DNA of 64,000 nt from Prochilodus magdalenae (Eukaryota; Chordata; Actinopteri; Characiformes; Prochilodontidae). The position numbers and the translations under genes are program-made. The notes beneath the pieces are model-generated. The model searched no databases and was not told where the DNA came from. It saw only the letters and a program-made list of their open reading frames with translations. Location: assembly GCA_024036415.1 (NCBI GenBank), contig JAMWET010005007.1, positions 434,001-498,000 of the forward strand, written 5' to 3'. This document shows positions 51,647 through 62,656 of this stretch, in pieces. Within the stretch, counting starts at the first letter, position 1. Every line of letters starts with the position of its first letter.

Positions 51647-54600
51647 GTGAGTGTTTACTGAATTTGTTACCTGCTCTCTCCCTCTCTTTTCCTCACTCAC
51701 ATTCACACAGAGGACAGCAATAAGGGTCTTGAACTCACCCCACAGTGGAAGCATTAGTTAAAGAGAGATTCAGTCAGACCCTCCAGCAGGATATTATTTC
51801 TTCTAATTCTTTTAATTTACTGTGCAAAGTAATTTTCTGCCGTCTGCTCAATATCTGAAGTGCACTTTGGGAAGAGGCTGCCTTCATTTGCTTGCTTTAA
51901 GCTGCCTTTTAAGTGTTCTTCTGAGCTCTGCAAAAGTGGCGGATATTTAACTGAAAAACGTACGGCGAGAGAGAGGGGAAGAAATGAAGCAGCACTGTCA
52001 TAATTAAGTTGACTTTTTGAAGGGGGATAGGTCAACATTTATGGAGGAACAATTTAAACAAATTAATTTGGACAACTCTCGAGGTGCTCTCTCAGAGCGG
52101 AGGTATTTCTCCATCCACCATTTGGCGTATTTCAGCATCATCATCCATAATTGCTTATTGCACTTGAGTTTCGGTCCATTAAAACTTAAGTTGTGTGTTT
52201 TTTTCCTAGCTCAGTGGCTGTGGACAAACAGCGAATGACTGGAAAATTTTGCAGTGTTGATAGTTAAAAAAAATGAAAATTTTTCCCCTCATCCCTTTAT
52301 TGCCATTAGAAACTGTTTTCAATAAAAGAATGCAATGATGCTGATATCTTTGAGCTGGATTACAGAAAAAAAGGAAAATTCCAGCCATGATAAATAAAGC
52401 TGAGGGCGGATTGCAAAGCCGCGCTGGCGGTTCCTGCCGGATTCGCATGCCAGTCTGGGTATGTCAGACGAGTCGGGCTGCTCCTTGCTTTCTCCAGTTC
52501 CACTTGGAAGTACAAGGCGTAAGCGAGAATGAGTCGCTCTCGATTGATTTTCGTTTATGCTGTGCACTCACTGCCTAGGAGTGTGCGTTTTAAAGATCTT
52601 TCACTTTTTCTTCTCCTCTCTCTCTCCCTTTGCCTCTCCCTCTGTCTTGTGTGGATGAGTACACTGTACAGTTACACCTTTGATAATTTAATTGTGCTAA
52701 ATGGAGCTAGCTGTGTTGGTAATTTTTCAGCCAGTTGGCTTTGACAGGTAACAGAGAGCTGATTACGGGAGGTGAAGACACCGAGGGCCTTGTCACCTGC
52801 ATGAGAAGAGTGTGCGCGCACACACACACACACACACATGCACACACTCTGTCTCACATTCTTCTTATCACTCTTTGTAGATACGCCACTTCTTATGTAT
52901 TAAGCAGATTTGTCTAATGGCAGGTTGCTTTGGTTAGTTCATTTGTGTAAACTGTCTTGAGAGTGACATCTGTAAAAGAAACGTGAGATTAGTATAAAGG
53001 CCGGTTATTGAGGGATTTATTATTTCAGTAGTGACTGCTAATCAGACGTATGCTTAATGTGATTACAGTGTGTTTTTGCTCTTCATAAGAATTTGCATGA
53101 GGCGGTTTATTGCTTATTACAAGCAAAAATATGCCATTCCATCCTACTCAAACAAGGGCTTCACACATTAATTTTGGCATAGCTAGATAATTGTGCTTGT
53201 TTTAAAACCATGTTAAAAAGACCTTGAGCGGATATGGAATCTGTTTTTTCAAGGATCCTCTGAACCCTAACTTTTCCAAGTGTTCTTTCTGTTTACTTTT
53301 TCTTTAGTTTTTTTGTGCATTGTGGATAGCTATAATTGCTTTTCATGATTTTTCTTTTCATCTTTTTGTGTGTGTGCTCGTGTGTGTAAGAGTGCATGCA
53401 TCAGTGCATGTATACAAATGTGTGTGTCTCTGTGTGCTAGTGCACGCGTGCCACTGTGTGGAACCCGTGGAAACTTGAAGCCCCATCATAAAGTAGTTTT
53501 TGCCGTTTCTCAGTTCGCCCATCGTTAGCTTCTGGAACAATGACCCCTTTTGTTTTTGCTCCACAATTTTTCTCTTTCATATGATTATTTCATCTCCTAT
53601 AGAGTGGTGGTGTTTTGGGGGAGAGAAAAAGAGGGTTGAAGACTTGGCAGGGGGCGGGGGGGTCTAAGATGTGGTGGTGAGGAGGAGCTGGGCGTTAGCT
53701 TCAACAGCATAGCTCAGAAGTTACTTATCACCATTGTCTATAAAAGGTCAACAGTAAGAGACGACTCAAACAGCACGGTGAGAGAGAGAGAGAGCGGGGG
53801 GCTTCTTACGATTGAGGGGTGAAAGTGGATATCCTAAGACACATGGCCCCCGAGTCATAAGACCTTCAGGGCACACCAGTGCACAGGGAGAGGATGGGAC
53901 ATCATGGGTGGGATGGGGAGGGGGCTTCTAATGCCTCTAACCAATTAAACAGAGGTTGCTGCATGATGAAACATTAGCACTGGCAACAATTCATGAGTCA
54001 AAGCATTCCAGGCCACATGAGCCCCCTGTGGCCCAAGAACGTAACCCTTAATCCTTTTAAAACATGCTGCAATATTGTCAGCTATATATAGGGCCCTTCT
54101 CTGTTTGCTTCCCCTCTTTTCTGGGCCTTTGAAAGGGGCGGGGGTGGGGGTGGGGGTAGAGACAAGCCATGCTCTCCATCCATTTATTGATTAGTTTGGT
54201 TTGTTAGCTGTCCATTGCTATTGTGTAATCGGGCATAAGCTGAAGAGGGCTGGTCAGGAATTCATAAGCAAGCCACTTTGGCCTGGCCTGATATATTCGC
54301 TCCTTAATATGCACAAAGACTGACATATCCGACTTATTTACTGGAGAAACAGATTGAATTATTAATCAGAATAAAGGAAAGCGAAGGCGTGCGCAAGTCG
54401 ACTTTGCTGCTGTGTGAGTCCGTCTGTGCACAACTAGTCAGCTCAGCATAGAAAGGGGGATTTAATTTAATAAAATATGGTGCTGTTTTCACATGCGAGG
54501 GTTGTTTTGCATGCGCCCCCCACCCCACCCCCCAACCTATGCAGCCTCATAACTTAGAGGATTCTGTTTTATGGTTTGTAAGAAGGGGAAAAAAAACAAA

Positions 54601-55101
54601 TCATTGCAGAGTGATTAAAAAAGACAGAAGCACAGAGGCCTTGAGGAAGACCTGTCACACGACCCACTCACTGCCCATGCTATAAAATAGGTTTGTCTCA
54701 TATTGTCTCATTATCGTAACTGCACCAGTTGGGAGGTGTATGGTTGGGTGATGTTGGCTTCTTGGTCATGCGGTTGGGGCCGGCGGGGTGTCTGTGTTTG
54801 GACTGTATATGTGTGTAAGTGTGAGACAAGGAGGAAAGCCACGAGCCCAAACCCCAGTAAAACTCTTTGCCTTGGCTGCACACACACGCACACACACGGC
54901 CCTCCCAGCTCTCCTCATAAATTATTAACTTCAACTGACAAATACTGTTACGGAGCCCGGGCGCAGATCTGTTGCATTTTCTAACAAGATTGCTGTAGAC
55001 ACATGTTACGGGAGGATGGAGTCAGCCCCTCTCTCTTCTCTCTCTCTCTCTCTCTCTCTCTGCCTCCCTCCCTCTCTCACTTCCGCGCTCTCATGCCTCA
55101 G

Positions 55102-55161
55102 CAGTTTGACTGATGGCAGGAGACTGGAGGAAAAGTGCCTAAGAGACTGAATATTTTAGAG
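55102..55161 (+). other. sox6: Candidate 5'UTR exon (60 nt) upstream of the coding exon
   Basis: A very long pyrimidine tract (55026-55100) ends in cctcag|cag, another tandem acceptor (AG at 55100-55101 or 55103-55104). The donor tttagag|gtaaaa has GT at 55162-55163. The exon contains a complete upstream ORF of nine codons (ATG 55113-55115, TAA 55140-55142). Inclusion after the 51.6-kb first exon would end that exon's reading frame, so inclusion or skipping would switch between a leader with upstream ORFs and an N-terminally extended protein. Confidence 0.4.
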
Positions 55162-57850
55162 GTAAAATAATACCACTTGATTTACTGTGTAATACAAAAG
55201 AAGTGCTTTGTTTCACTTGCACTCAATTGAAGACGAGGGATTGGTTGGGGGGTTAGGGGGCTTGGTGTGCAGGAAGCTTCAGCTTTTTGAGTCCATGAAT
55301 AAAAAATGGGGGCAGAATCACCAGTCTTGCTCTGTCTCCAAGCTTCCCCCCAAACCTCTCCCTCAGGGTTTGCCAGGGCCTTGTTCTCCCCCTCGTGTGC
55401 TCTGGCACCAAGTGTGGGTGCGTTGAACTTTGCTCCGAATTTTGATTTTCAATTAACACTCCCCGAGTCCAGAGATCACTCTGTATTCAGAATAATTACA
55501 GGAAACAATTTATTGGCTGATTAAAATTGAGGGTTGGGGTTGCTTAGGAAAACAGAAGCATGGAGTGGTCCTGGTCTTCAGCTCCATTCCCCCTCTTGTG
55601 TTAACCGACTGTTACTGTGTTTACACAGCTGCTGTGCGCTGTTTGATTAACATCTACTGGTTTCTATTGTCCACTTTTTGCCCTCTGTAACACAGCTGAT
55701 CTAAGTCTTTGTATGCATGTGACCGCATATGACACATGCGATCCAGTATGGATGTCACGGACACCCTCATTGTTCAGGACCACAGGAGTCACTTGTGCCT
55801 GTGAGCTCACTTAATGAACTGTATTTAACAATTCATATGGAGAGTGCAAGCCGGCTTAAGTGCTCAGCCATGTGTGCAAATGGATGGCACATCTTCAAAT
55901 GAAGTAGTCATTCTTTAGAGGGCCCGAGAGCCATCGAGAGCTGACAGCCCTGTACAGCTCGCACATCCCTTGTGTGTGTGTGTGAATTCGGAGGGGGGGG
56001 CAAACGAGGGGGAAGGAGTGGGGTTACGTCTGTGGCACACGTGAACAGATTAACGCGCAGTTTGGCGTTGAAATAATCTCTCCCTGTGTCAGATTTGTTT
56101 TCATCCCCCGATGGACCCCATGCTGGAAAACTTGGCAGAGCTGGGAGATGGAGTTCTGGAGGCACCTTGGGCTGCCTTCATTACCCAGCCTGCCTCTGTC
56201 TCATCTCCCAGCAGTCTCAGTGGGCTACGGGAGGACATTAGTGCGAGGCAGAACCTTGACCCAGAATACCCATGCCCTCTGAGCCCAATGCCAACTCGGC
56301 CAATGCCGTGTCTTTGGCTGGCTGCATCAAGTCACCCTTCACTTTCCACAGCTCCCTCACTTAGTAGTGCAGCACAGGCCCTGCTGGCTAATCGTCAGTC
56401 CTGTGTGCGGCATCCCGAGGTGATGTTTTGATTGTGGGATATCCAGCGTAGATAAACCACACAAAGCAGACAGAGAGAAAAAGGATTAGGAGTAAACATG
56501 AACTGGTTGCTACTTCACACTTCAGATCAGTAGGAAAGCCTTCTGTTATTTATTCCAAGAGCTTAATTAGATTACTACCCTCTAGATTAATTTCCCCTAT
56601 TGTACTAAACAGTATGTGGGCAGCTGTATTAATTGTTTGGGATGGGAATGATCTTTATGCCCACAGAGGCTAGACAGGAAGGGCTTGCAGTACTCCTTGC
56701 TTTTGTACCTGATACATACGCCACTCATTGCAATATTCATGCAAGGCATGTGATAGATTTGTAAATTTTGTTTTCTGCCGCTTGGCTTTCAGCTGCTCTT
56801 TAATTCAAGTTTATTTGCCTGGAGAAATAGCGCAGTACTAAAATCTTAATGATTTGCTAATTTGTAGAGGATGAAAATGAAGAGAGGAAAAAGTCGTTAG
56901 ACTTTATACTCTGGCATGATGACTTGCTGAAATCAATTAACTTACCAGCAAAGTTGGAAATTCCCATTCGCTGTAACTCTTCACGCAAACGACCCCCTTT
57001 TGCTCCATCAACCTACAATGATTAACGCTTACCATAGAAAAAGAGTAGAAAATCTCTATTTCAAATGTCCTCTGCATTACAAACCTAAGCACCACATATG
57101 GGATGTTTATTGACTCATTATAGATGTCTGAATGAAATCTCTCAATGCGTAGCAGTGTTGGTGCTTTAATCAGAGTGCGTTACATGGTATGGTAACCCTC
57201 TTAGTGTGGTGATCGCCACAGGGTGGGAGATAGGGCCTGCCCTAGGCAGAGCTCCAGCCTAGCTCAGCATGGCCATTTACATTAAACAAAGGATTAAGAG
57301 GGAACCCGGCGCCTCCCGGTGTTCCTGAACTTAGCCCGAGAGCTATTGATAGGATCTTTGTAGACTCAGATACAGGTTCAATCCTGGGGTCAGATGGAGT
57401 GACCAAGTTTATGACACTTGCTAAGTTTGTATACGTCAGCATATGGGGTTAAATACAATGAGAAAATAAATAGACATGAATTTTAAATTTGTCTTATTTG
57501 GATGTTAACTCTGTTTACTGTGATCATATTTGTGGTGTTCTTGTAATCTCAAACTGTCTATATATATATATATCTATATATCCTGAGCCACACAAAGTTG
57601 TGCCACAAAGAAATGTGTTGCACAGCACTAGAATACAGAAAATATACCAAACCTTCCTAAGCTTGTAAAACGCAAAAGTATCAAACACTAAAAAAAAATA
57701 TTAATTTTTTAGTCTTCAATGTTTTAATAAATGTTGTTAAAATAAAAGTAACTGATGCCAACATTATTTAACATATTTCATGCATTTAAATTACCGCTTT
57801 CAGAACAACCCAGCATTTTTACACCCTACTTACCTCAACTCTCTTTCCCT

Positions 57851-57857
57851 TTCTCTC

Positions 57858-57911
<54 letters not shown>

Positions 57912-57946
57912 CACACACACCCTCCTTCCCTCCCCTTTCCTCTTTC
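57851..57946 (+). repeat. Composite microsatellite forming the polypyrimidine tract of the sox6 coding-exon acceptor
   Basis: Runs in order are (TCTG)n at about 57858-57880, (TC)n at 57881-57907, (AC)n at 57909-57920, and a C/T-rich stretch up to the AG at 57947. The tandem array is immediately upstream of the splice site and supplies much of the pyrimidine tract, so repeat-length variation lies inside a functional splicing element. Confidence 0.9.
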
Positions 57947-57951
57947 AGCAG
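57943..57951 (+). promoter_or_regulatory. sox6: Tandem (NAGNAG) splice acceptor of the first coding sox6 exon
   Basis: The acceptor reads ttcagcag|aatcATG, so two AG dinucleotides at 57947-57948 and 57950-57951 are both preceded by C. Either could be used, changing the mature RNA by three bases just before the start codon. For transcripts whose upstream exon is non-coding this affects only the 5' leader. For a transcript with an open upstream frame it would add or remove one residue. The motif is directly visible; dual use is an inference. Confidence 0.6.
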
Positions 57952-58183
57952 AATCATGTCTTCCAAACAAGCCACCTCTCCGTTTGCCACTGGCCCGGAC
58001 AGCGGTGAGGACGGAGCGAGTCAGGAGCATCTGGCCTGGGAGAAGGAGGAGAGTGCAGAGGCACTAGCTGCACCCCAACTGCCTCTGCACAACCTGCTGC
58101 ATGGCAAGTCGCACCCCGAGGAGCTACCGCCCGTTAGCAGCAGTGTGCCCCCTGAATCGGACTGGGACAGCCTACAGCGCATG
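57949..58183 (+). CDS. sox6: sox6 first coding exon (partial gene): N-terminus of SoxD transcription factor SOX6
   Basis: The ATG at 57956 opens 76 codons beginning MSSKQATSPFA, followed by an acidic stretch (EKEESAE), LPLHNLLHGKSHPEELP and SDWDSLQRM. This is the conserved N-terminus of vertebrate SOX6, a nuclear HMG-box protein of the SoxD group that dimerises through coiled coils and acts in chondrogenesis, muscle fibre type and neural and erythroid differentiation. Bases 57949-57955 are 5'UTR. The acceptor AG is 57947-57948 after a long pyrimidine tract; a second usable AG lies 3 bases further on. The donor gtgag begins at 58184 and leaves a phase-0 junction after Met76, matching the family, where the next residues are ES.NK. 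This ATG is chosen because family proteins start here, although the frame stays open upstream through the pyrimidine tract. Compared with mammalian SOX6 as I remember it (DWDS-VLSSQ-QRM), about four residues are missing near the 3' end of the exon. Confidence 0.95.
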
Positions 58184-58646
58184 GTGAGACTCTACAGCCT
58201 ACATCTTCTGCAGTCTCCTGTGCCAGGCATTTAGTTGGACAGGCCCTGATCATTTTTTTGTTTATTATTTATTATTTTTATGGGGCTTAAACAGCACTTT
58301 AGAATACTTCCTTTAAAAACAATAATATATATAAATAAAAACAAAACAGTCTTTTTAAATTTGTAACATACAGTAACATGGTTATTTTAAATTCTTTACA
58401 ATGGGATCTAAAAGGATACCAGAGTTTAGTTTACTAACCTAGATAGCAGTGATCATATGTAAGTTAAAGACCTATCTATCTAATATTATTTTAATGTTTT
58501 ATACTAATTCCGTATTGAACTGTATCTCAGTCTGTCTCTGTCTCTCAGCTTTACAGAGATTAAAATTGGGGACATGCTCAACTTTCTTACATTAATTTCT
58601 TTCAACAGTGCTATAACTGAACAAATAAATTAATATTCATTTCATA

Positions 58647-58835
58647 TTAACCTCCTGAGATGCCAGCATCCTCTTATGGGGACATTACATTTCTGCTTCT
58701 CTGCAACATGATACTGCATGTTGACCCTTTGGCCAACAAAGGTCCTACTAATCACTTGTTAGGTCCTACTAATCACAGATAGCTAGGAGATATTAATAGT
58801 GCACACCAAGCATGTACAGGTCTCAGGAGGTTGAA
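58647..58835. mobile_element. Short MITE-like element with inverted termini
   Basis: The left end ttaacctcctgaga (58647-58660) is the inverse of the right end tctcaggaggttgaa (58821-58835), with one mismatch. The 189-bp size and AACCTCCTGAGA-type ends resemble a short repeat I recall as frequent in cyprinid and catfish DNA. Internally, the 21-base unit aggtcctactaatcacttgtt starts at 58740 and its first 16 bases recur at 58761. No coding capacity. Confidence 0.5.
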
Positions 58836-58840
58836 GCCTA

Positions 58841-58917
58841 GTATCATGCCCAGTGTAGTAGTTTCATGTCTTATGTTAAGTAATAGTATCATATCCAGTG
58901 TTAAGTAATTGGCATTT
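58841..58917 (+). repeat. Imperfect 45-bp tandem duplication
   Basis: gtatcatgcccagtgta at 58841 recurs as gtatcatatccagtgtta at 58886, and taagtaat occurs twice. It lies directly beside the MITE-like element. Confidence 0.5.
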
Positions 58918-60359
58918 TTTTTCTGCATTTATTATAACATGCCAGCTTAAACAGTGAAAAGTAAGCTTCTAAGTCTAACTGTCAGAAGGCCACAAGTGCT
59001 GGTAGGGTCTAAAAGGTTAACAAAAAATGAAGCTTATGGAAACTAATAAGGATTGCTTTCCACTCCAGGATTTTTTTTAATGATTAGTGCTTGTTTGTGT
59101 TCAGGGTTGTATTAGACAGTTTTGCTGGCCAGAAAGTGTTTGAAGGTGGACGAATGCAAGGTGTGTTGCACAGGGCTGAGGTAGGCTGCAGACGTAGGGT
59201 GTTATTTTCCACCCGTGACCTCTTGTGTTTGGACAGAGGCCGAGACCTTTAGTGGAACTCTTCTGTCAGAGCTCAGAGAAGGGAGCAAGCTATTAGACAC
59301 ATGCCACTGTCTGTTCTTTCTCTGTCTTACACACACACTCTGCGCCCTGAGATCCTTGCCCCAAGGACACTGTCAGAACAGAAAAGGGCCCCCCTGGACC
59401 CCCTCTGAATGAAGTCTTAAGATCTCGCTTTTTGCCAAGCACTCGCCTTTGAAGTCCTAAGCTGTCCACAAGTGCCATGAGATCCTTCACACTGTAAAAG
59501 TCACGGAGAACAACATATTAAATTGCATTGCGCCACAGAGTGATTTTATGAATCTATAAATAGAGAAACAATGAGAGAGTGGGAGTGGGAGTCTTAGGGA
59601 GTGTGTGTCTGTGTGCATGTGTATGCACAGGACAGCCCAGACCTCTACAAGCCTGTCTCCCTCTCTCCTCAGCCATGGTCCCGCCAGGCTAAGAGGCAGT
59701 GGGCCCAGACCCAGGCCTGAGAGGCCCCCATTGTTTGCTGCTCGTAAAAAGGGAATTCTCCACAAAACCCCTCTCCTTTCTTCTCCTCCTGTTGGGCCAT
59801 AGCCAGCTAATCCTACACGACCCAGCAGAATAGGTCCACAGACACATCAGCACCAAGACATACTGCGGTAGGAAGCCAGTATGAGCTTTAGCAAAGATAT
59901 TTCCAGCACTCAGAATATTTAAAAACGTATCTCTTCTTCATGTAAGTGGAAACGAACTAACTGTTTCGGTATCGTGTGCATCTCAATGACAGGAATGTGC
60001 ACACTACCATGCAAGTTACCCCTACTTTGATGGGAAGAAAGGCCTGCTGTCTGAAACATCTGACTGAGCACAGGATTCTTTGAAATGAGAACAGAGAAGA
60101 GCAGGGAGGCACAGGCACTTGCAGGCAGACACAGGGTGGACAGGTGTTTTCAACAAACCACGTGAAGGAGCTGGCCAGCATGCAATTCCAGAAGGCCCCA
60201 GGGCTGTACACTGGACCCTGCTATTATTTATTTCTTTATTTATTTTGGGGGTTTTGTCCATATAGGATTTGTCCAGATCCTGGGTGGGCTCTCCAGCCCA
60301 TCTCTTCCATGTAAATGTGGCCAGGCAGCAAAGCACAGCTCAGGTGCTCCCTATTACGG

Positions 60360-60570
60360 CACGCTTAATTGGATTACAGAGAGGTTTTTCATGATTGGTG
60401 TAATTAGAAAAGCGTTTCAAAGAATTTTCGCTGCATTGTCTCAAGCTAAGCGGGCCGATCTCTAAGCTCCCTCTTGATATAATGAGGGAAAGGCGTATGA
60501 AAAGTTAATTGTGTTCATTTGATCTTTGAGAGCGGGTTGCTTGTGTTTCATTTGCATATGCTGGACGTTT
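60360..60570. promoter_or_regulatory. Candidate intronic regulatory block (homeodomain and POU motifs)
   Basis: taattggatta (OTX/PITX-like ggatta), gtgtaattaga, aagttaattgtg and a perfect octamer ATTTGCAT (60550-60557) are packed into about 200 bases of unique sequence. This is typical of a developmental conserved element. Conservation was not tested. Confidence 0.25.
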
Positions 60571-62081
60571 TTGTTCTACAAGCTATGTTCTGTTCTTGGA
60601 AGAAGGTTCAGTGTTTTAGGCGATTGATTATCTTGTCCTTTGATGAGAAAAAACATGGTTTTTGATTTTTTTTTTTATGTGAATATTTGATTGCCAGTGT
60701 GACTTTGGACCGGAACAGACTATACATCTTTATTATAGTAGCTGTAGTACATTTCGTGACAGTAGCAGGAGTAAAGATACAACAAAGAAGGTTAAGGCAA
60801 GAAAAGGGAGTCGGGTGGAAGAGATTGCCTAAGTGTGGAGAAGAGATGTAAGAATGATTTTAAATGAGTAGGGAAAGCGAGCAACAGAAAGAGCGAGAGG
60901 GGTGTGCCTGTAGCCTCTGTTGATTACCTGTCTGCCCTGCTGTGCCGGGCGTCTGTGTGGCCAGTGCTCTGAGCCAGTGCCAGCTGATTACCCTGAATTA
61001 CCTCACCCCCCACCGGCCTGGCCACCGTGCACTGCTGCTGCATAATCACCCTGCCCTAGTACCCGTCTGTGCCCGGGACACCACACTGAAGTGAGAGAAT
61101 CCTACCGTGTTGCTGTATGCGTATATCTGCCAAGCGCTCTCAGCTCTTAGCATTCCTGCATATTTGCAGGGATTAGTAGCTCTGTATACGATGGAGCAAA
61201 CCGGTGCACTTCTCCCGGCCTCCGCCTTCCAGAGCCGTCCCAGAATTCCTTTCTCTAAGGCCTCTGCCCCTCGTCAATCATCCGCTGCCTGCATTTCACA
61301 ACTCTCTGTTCTGGGAGGAGCTGGAATCACCACTGTAGAGTAAGAATGCGGACTGTTTTCTTTCCTCACCATTTGTTTTTGCTCAGAGGTCTTGTAGGGT
61401 CTGCTTACTCTCTCTTGCTTGAGCACAAACACAGTTTTAGTTACAGAAGACAGTGAAGTTACCTGAGCTGTTTGCAGGAGCAGACCAATACCCTCCCGCT
61501 CTCCTTTAAGTGGAAGCGGAGCGTAGAGCTATCAGCCCACGACAACAGCCCAGTTAACCACTAAACCACACACAGGTGGGATCGCAAAACAACAGCAGCT
61601 TCAGACAGAGCCCAGATTTATGATGGCCCGTGGGGTTCAGCAAAGAGCAACCAGCCACTCGGAGGACCAGCAAATTGCTCGGCACTCAAAGCCGGCTCGA
61701 ACAACACTTTGGAATGAAATTGCAGCGACTTCTTTTGCAGCAGTTGCATGAGGAAAGAAAGAAAAATGGTGAAAGGAAAAAAAAACCCTGTTAACCACTA
61801 TTGATCTACTCTCTGCAAGAGCTAATCTTTTGACAATGTTAGTGAATTGTGTTGTGCTGAAATTCACAGTTTTTTTTTACCTTGGCTTGTTTTTGGGTTT
61901 GTTTGTTTTGAAAATGGTATAATAGAGCCTTTTTTGTTATTTTATATATTTTTTTCAGCATGTAAAAAGGATCTAGCCAGTATGTATTTTGATAATTCTG
62001 AACTAAGGCATATGGGAAAAGACTTGAGCTCAAAACAATCTCCCTCTCTCCTCTTCTCTCCCACTCTTTGTTTTCCTCCAG

Positions 62082-62292
62082 GAGTCGGACAGCAATAAAG
62101 TATGTTCCCTGTACTCCTTCCGGAATAACTCTACCTCTCCACACAAGCCGGAGGAGGGGGCGAGGGAGCGGGGCGACCTGCTGGGCAGTTCTGCTTTTGG
62201 AACGCCAGAGCGCCGGAAAGGCAGCCTGGCCGACGTGGTGGACACACTGAAACAGAAGAAACTGGAGGAGATGACAAAGACAGAGCAAGACG
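62082..62292 (+). CDS. sox6: sox6 second coding exon (partial gene)
   Basis: The acceptor is ttttcctccag, with AG at 62080-62081. The exon is 211 nt, enters in phase 0 and leaves in phase 1 at donor g|gtatgg (GT at 62293). It translates as [15 protein letters not shown], then [16 protein letters not shown], then [18 protein letters not shown] and [14 protein letters not shown]. The [22 protein letters not shown] block is a signature shared by SOX5 and SOX6; CSLYSFRN identifies SOX6, because SOX5 has a different segment here. The block precedes the leucine zipper/coiled coil, which together with the HMG domain must lie in later exons outside the window. The spliced exons give 146 complete codons plus one base. 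The variable part after the REREI-like region (GDLLGSSA) differs from mammals, as expected for a fish. No frameshift or internal stop is seen, so the gene appears intact here. Confidence 0.95.
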
Positions 62293-62491
62293 GTATGGGA
62301 GGCCTCAATATGTGTGTGGGTGTGTGTGTGTCTGTGTGTGTGTTGGAGATAGAGTGAGTGCATGCGTGTGGGCATCTGTGTTTATATGTGTACATGCACA
62401 AGTGCCTCATTCATGGCTTTACCAAGAGCACACAAGCTGTGCAAGGACTGCTTCAGGCATATATCAGTGTCCTCTCTGAATGTTTTCTATG

Positions 62492-62503
62492 TGTCTCTCT
62501 CTC

Positions 62504-62542
<39 letters not shown>

Positions 62543-62561
62543 CTCTCTCTCTCTCTCTCTC
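62492..62561 (+). repeat. (CT)n microsatellite
   Basis: CT array with two tacc interruptions. Confidence 0.95.
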
Positions 62562-62614
62562 AGTATGTCTCTTTTCCTTCTCTGTACTCATTTCCACGCA
62601 TACTTCATCTTCTC

Positions 62615-62656
62615 TACACACACACACACACACACGCACACACACACAAACACACC
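62615..62656 (+). repeat. (CA)n microsatellite
   Basis: CA array with a CG interruption and an aaa near the end. Confidence 0.93.

Larger units (their letters stand above)
51647..57948 (+). other. Predicted intron between the downstream first exon and the coding exon
   Basis: No protein recognised. It contains (CA)n near 52818-52838, (CT)n at about 55031-55060, a short (TA)n near 57560-57581 and the candidate exon 55102-55161. AT-rich motif blocks occur at 52.2-52.5, 54.2-54.4 and 56.5-57.4 kb. Confidence 0.5.
58184..62081 (+). other. sox6: sox6 intron between the two coding exons (phase 0)
   Basis: The intron begins gtgaga and ends ttttcctccag. The coding frame reads through the donor for 17 codons and then stops, so retention would truncate the protein after about 93 residues. 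Contents: a MITE-like element (58647-58835), short direct duplications and a POU/homeodomain-rich block (60360-60570). No further exon is apparent. Confidence 0.9.

Noticed and set aside
51056..51754. 232-codon minus-strand ORF across the downstream promoter region
   Set aside because: Ser-Leu and Arg/Ser-rich translation comes from reading the GA tract in antisense; no domain or homologue recognised, and it lies over a probable sox6 promoter.
57755..57955. Upstream continuation of the sox6 reading frame to an ATG at 57755
   Set aside because: It reads through the polypyrimidine tract and AG acceptor; Ser-Leu repeats are microsatellite-derived, so it is intron rather than coding.
61839..62375. 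178-codon minus-strand ORF over the second coding exon
   Set aside because: Antisense shadow of the sox6 exon plus a (TG)n repeat.
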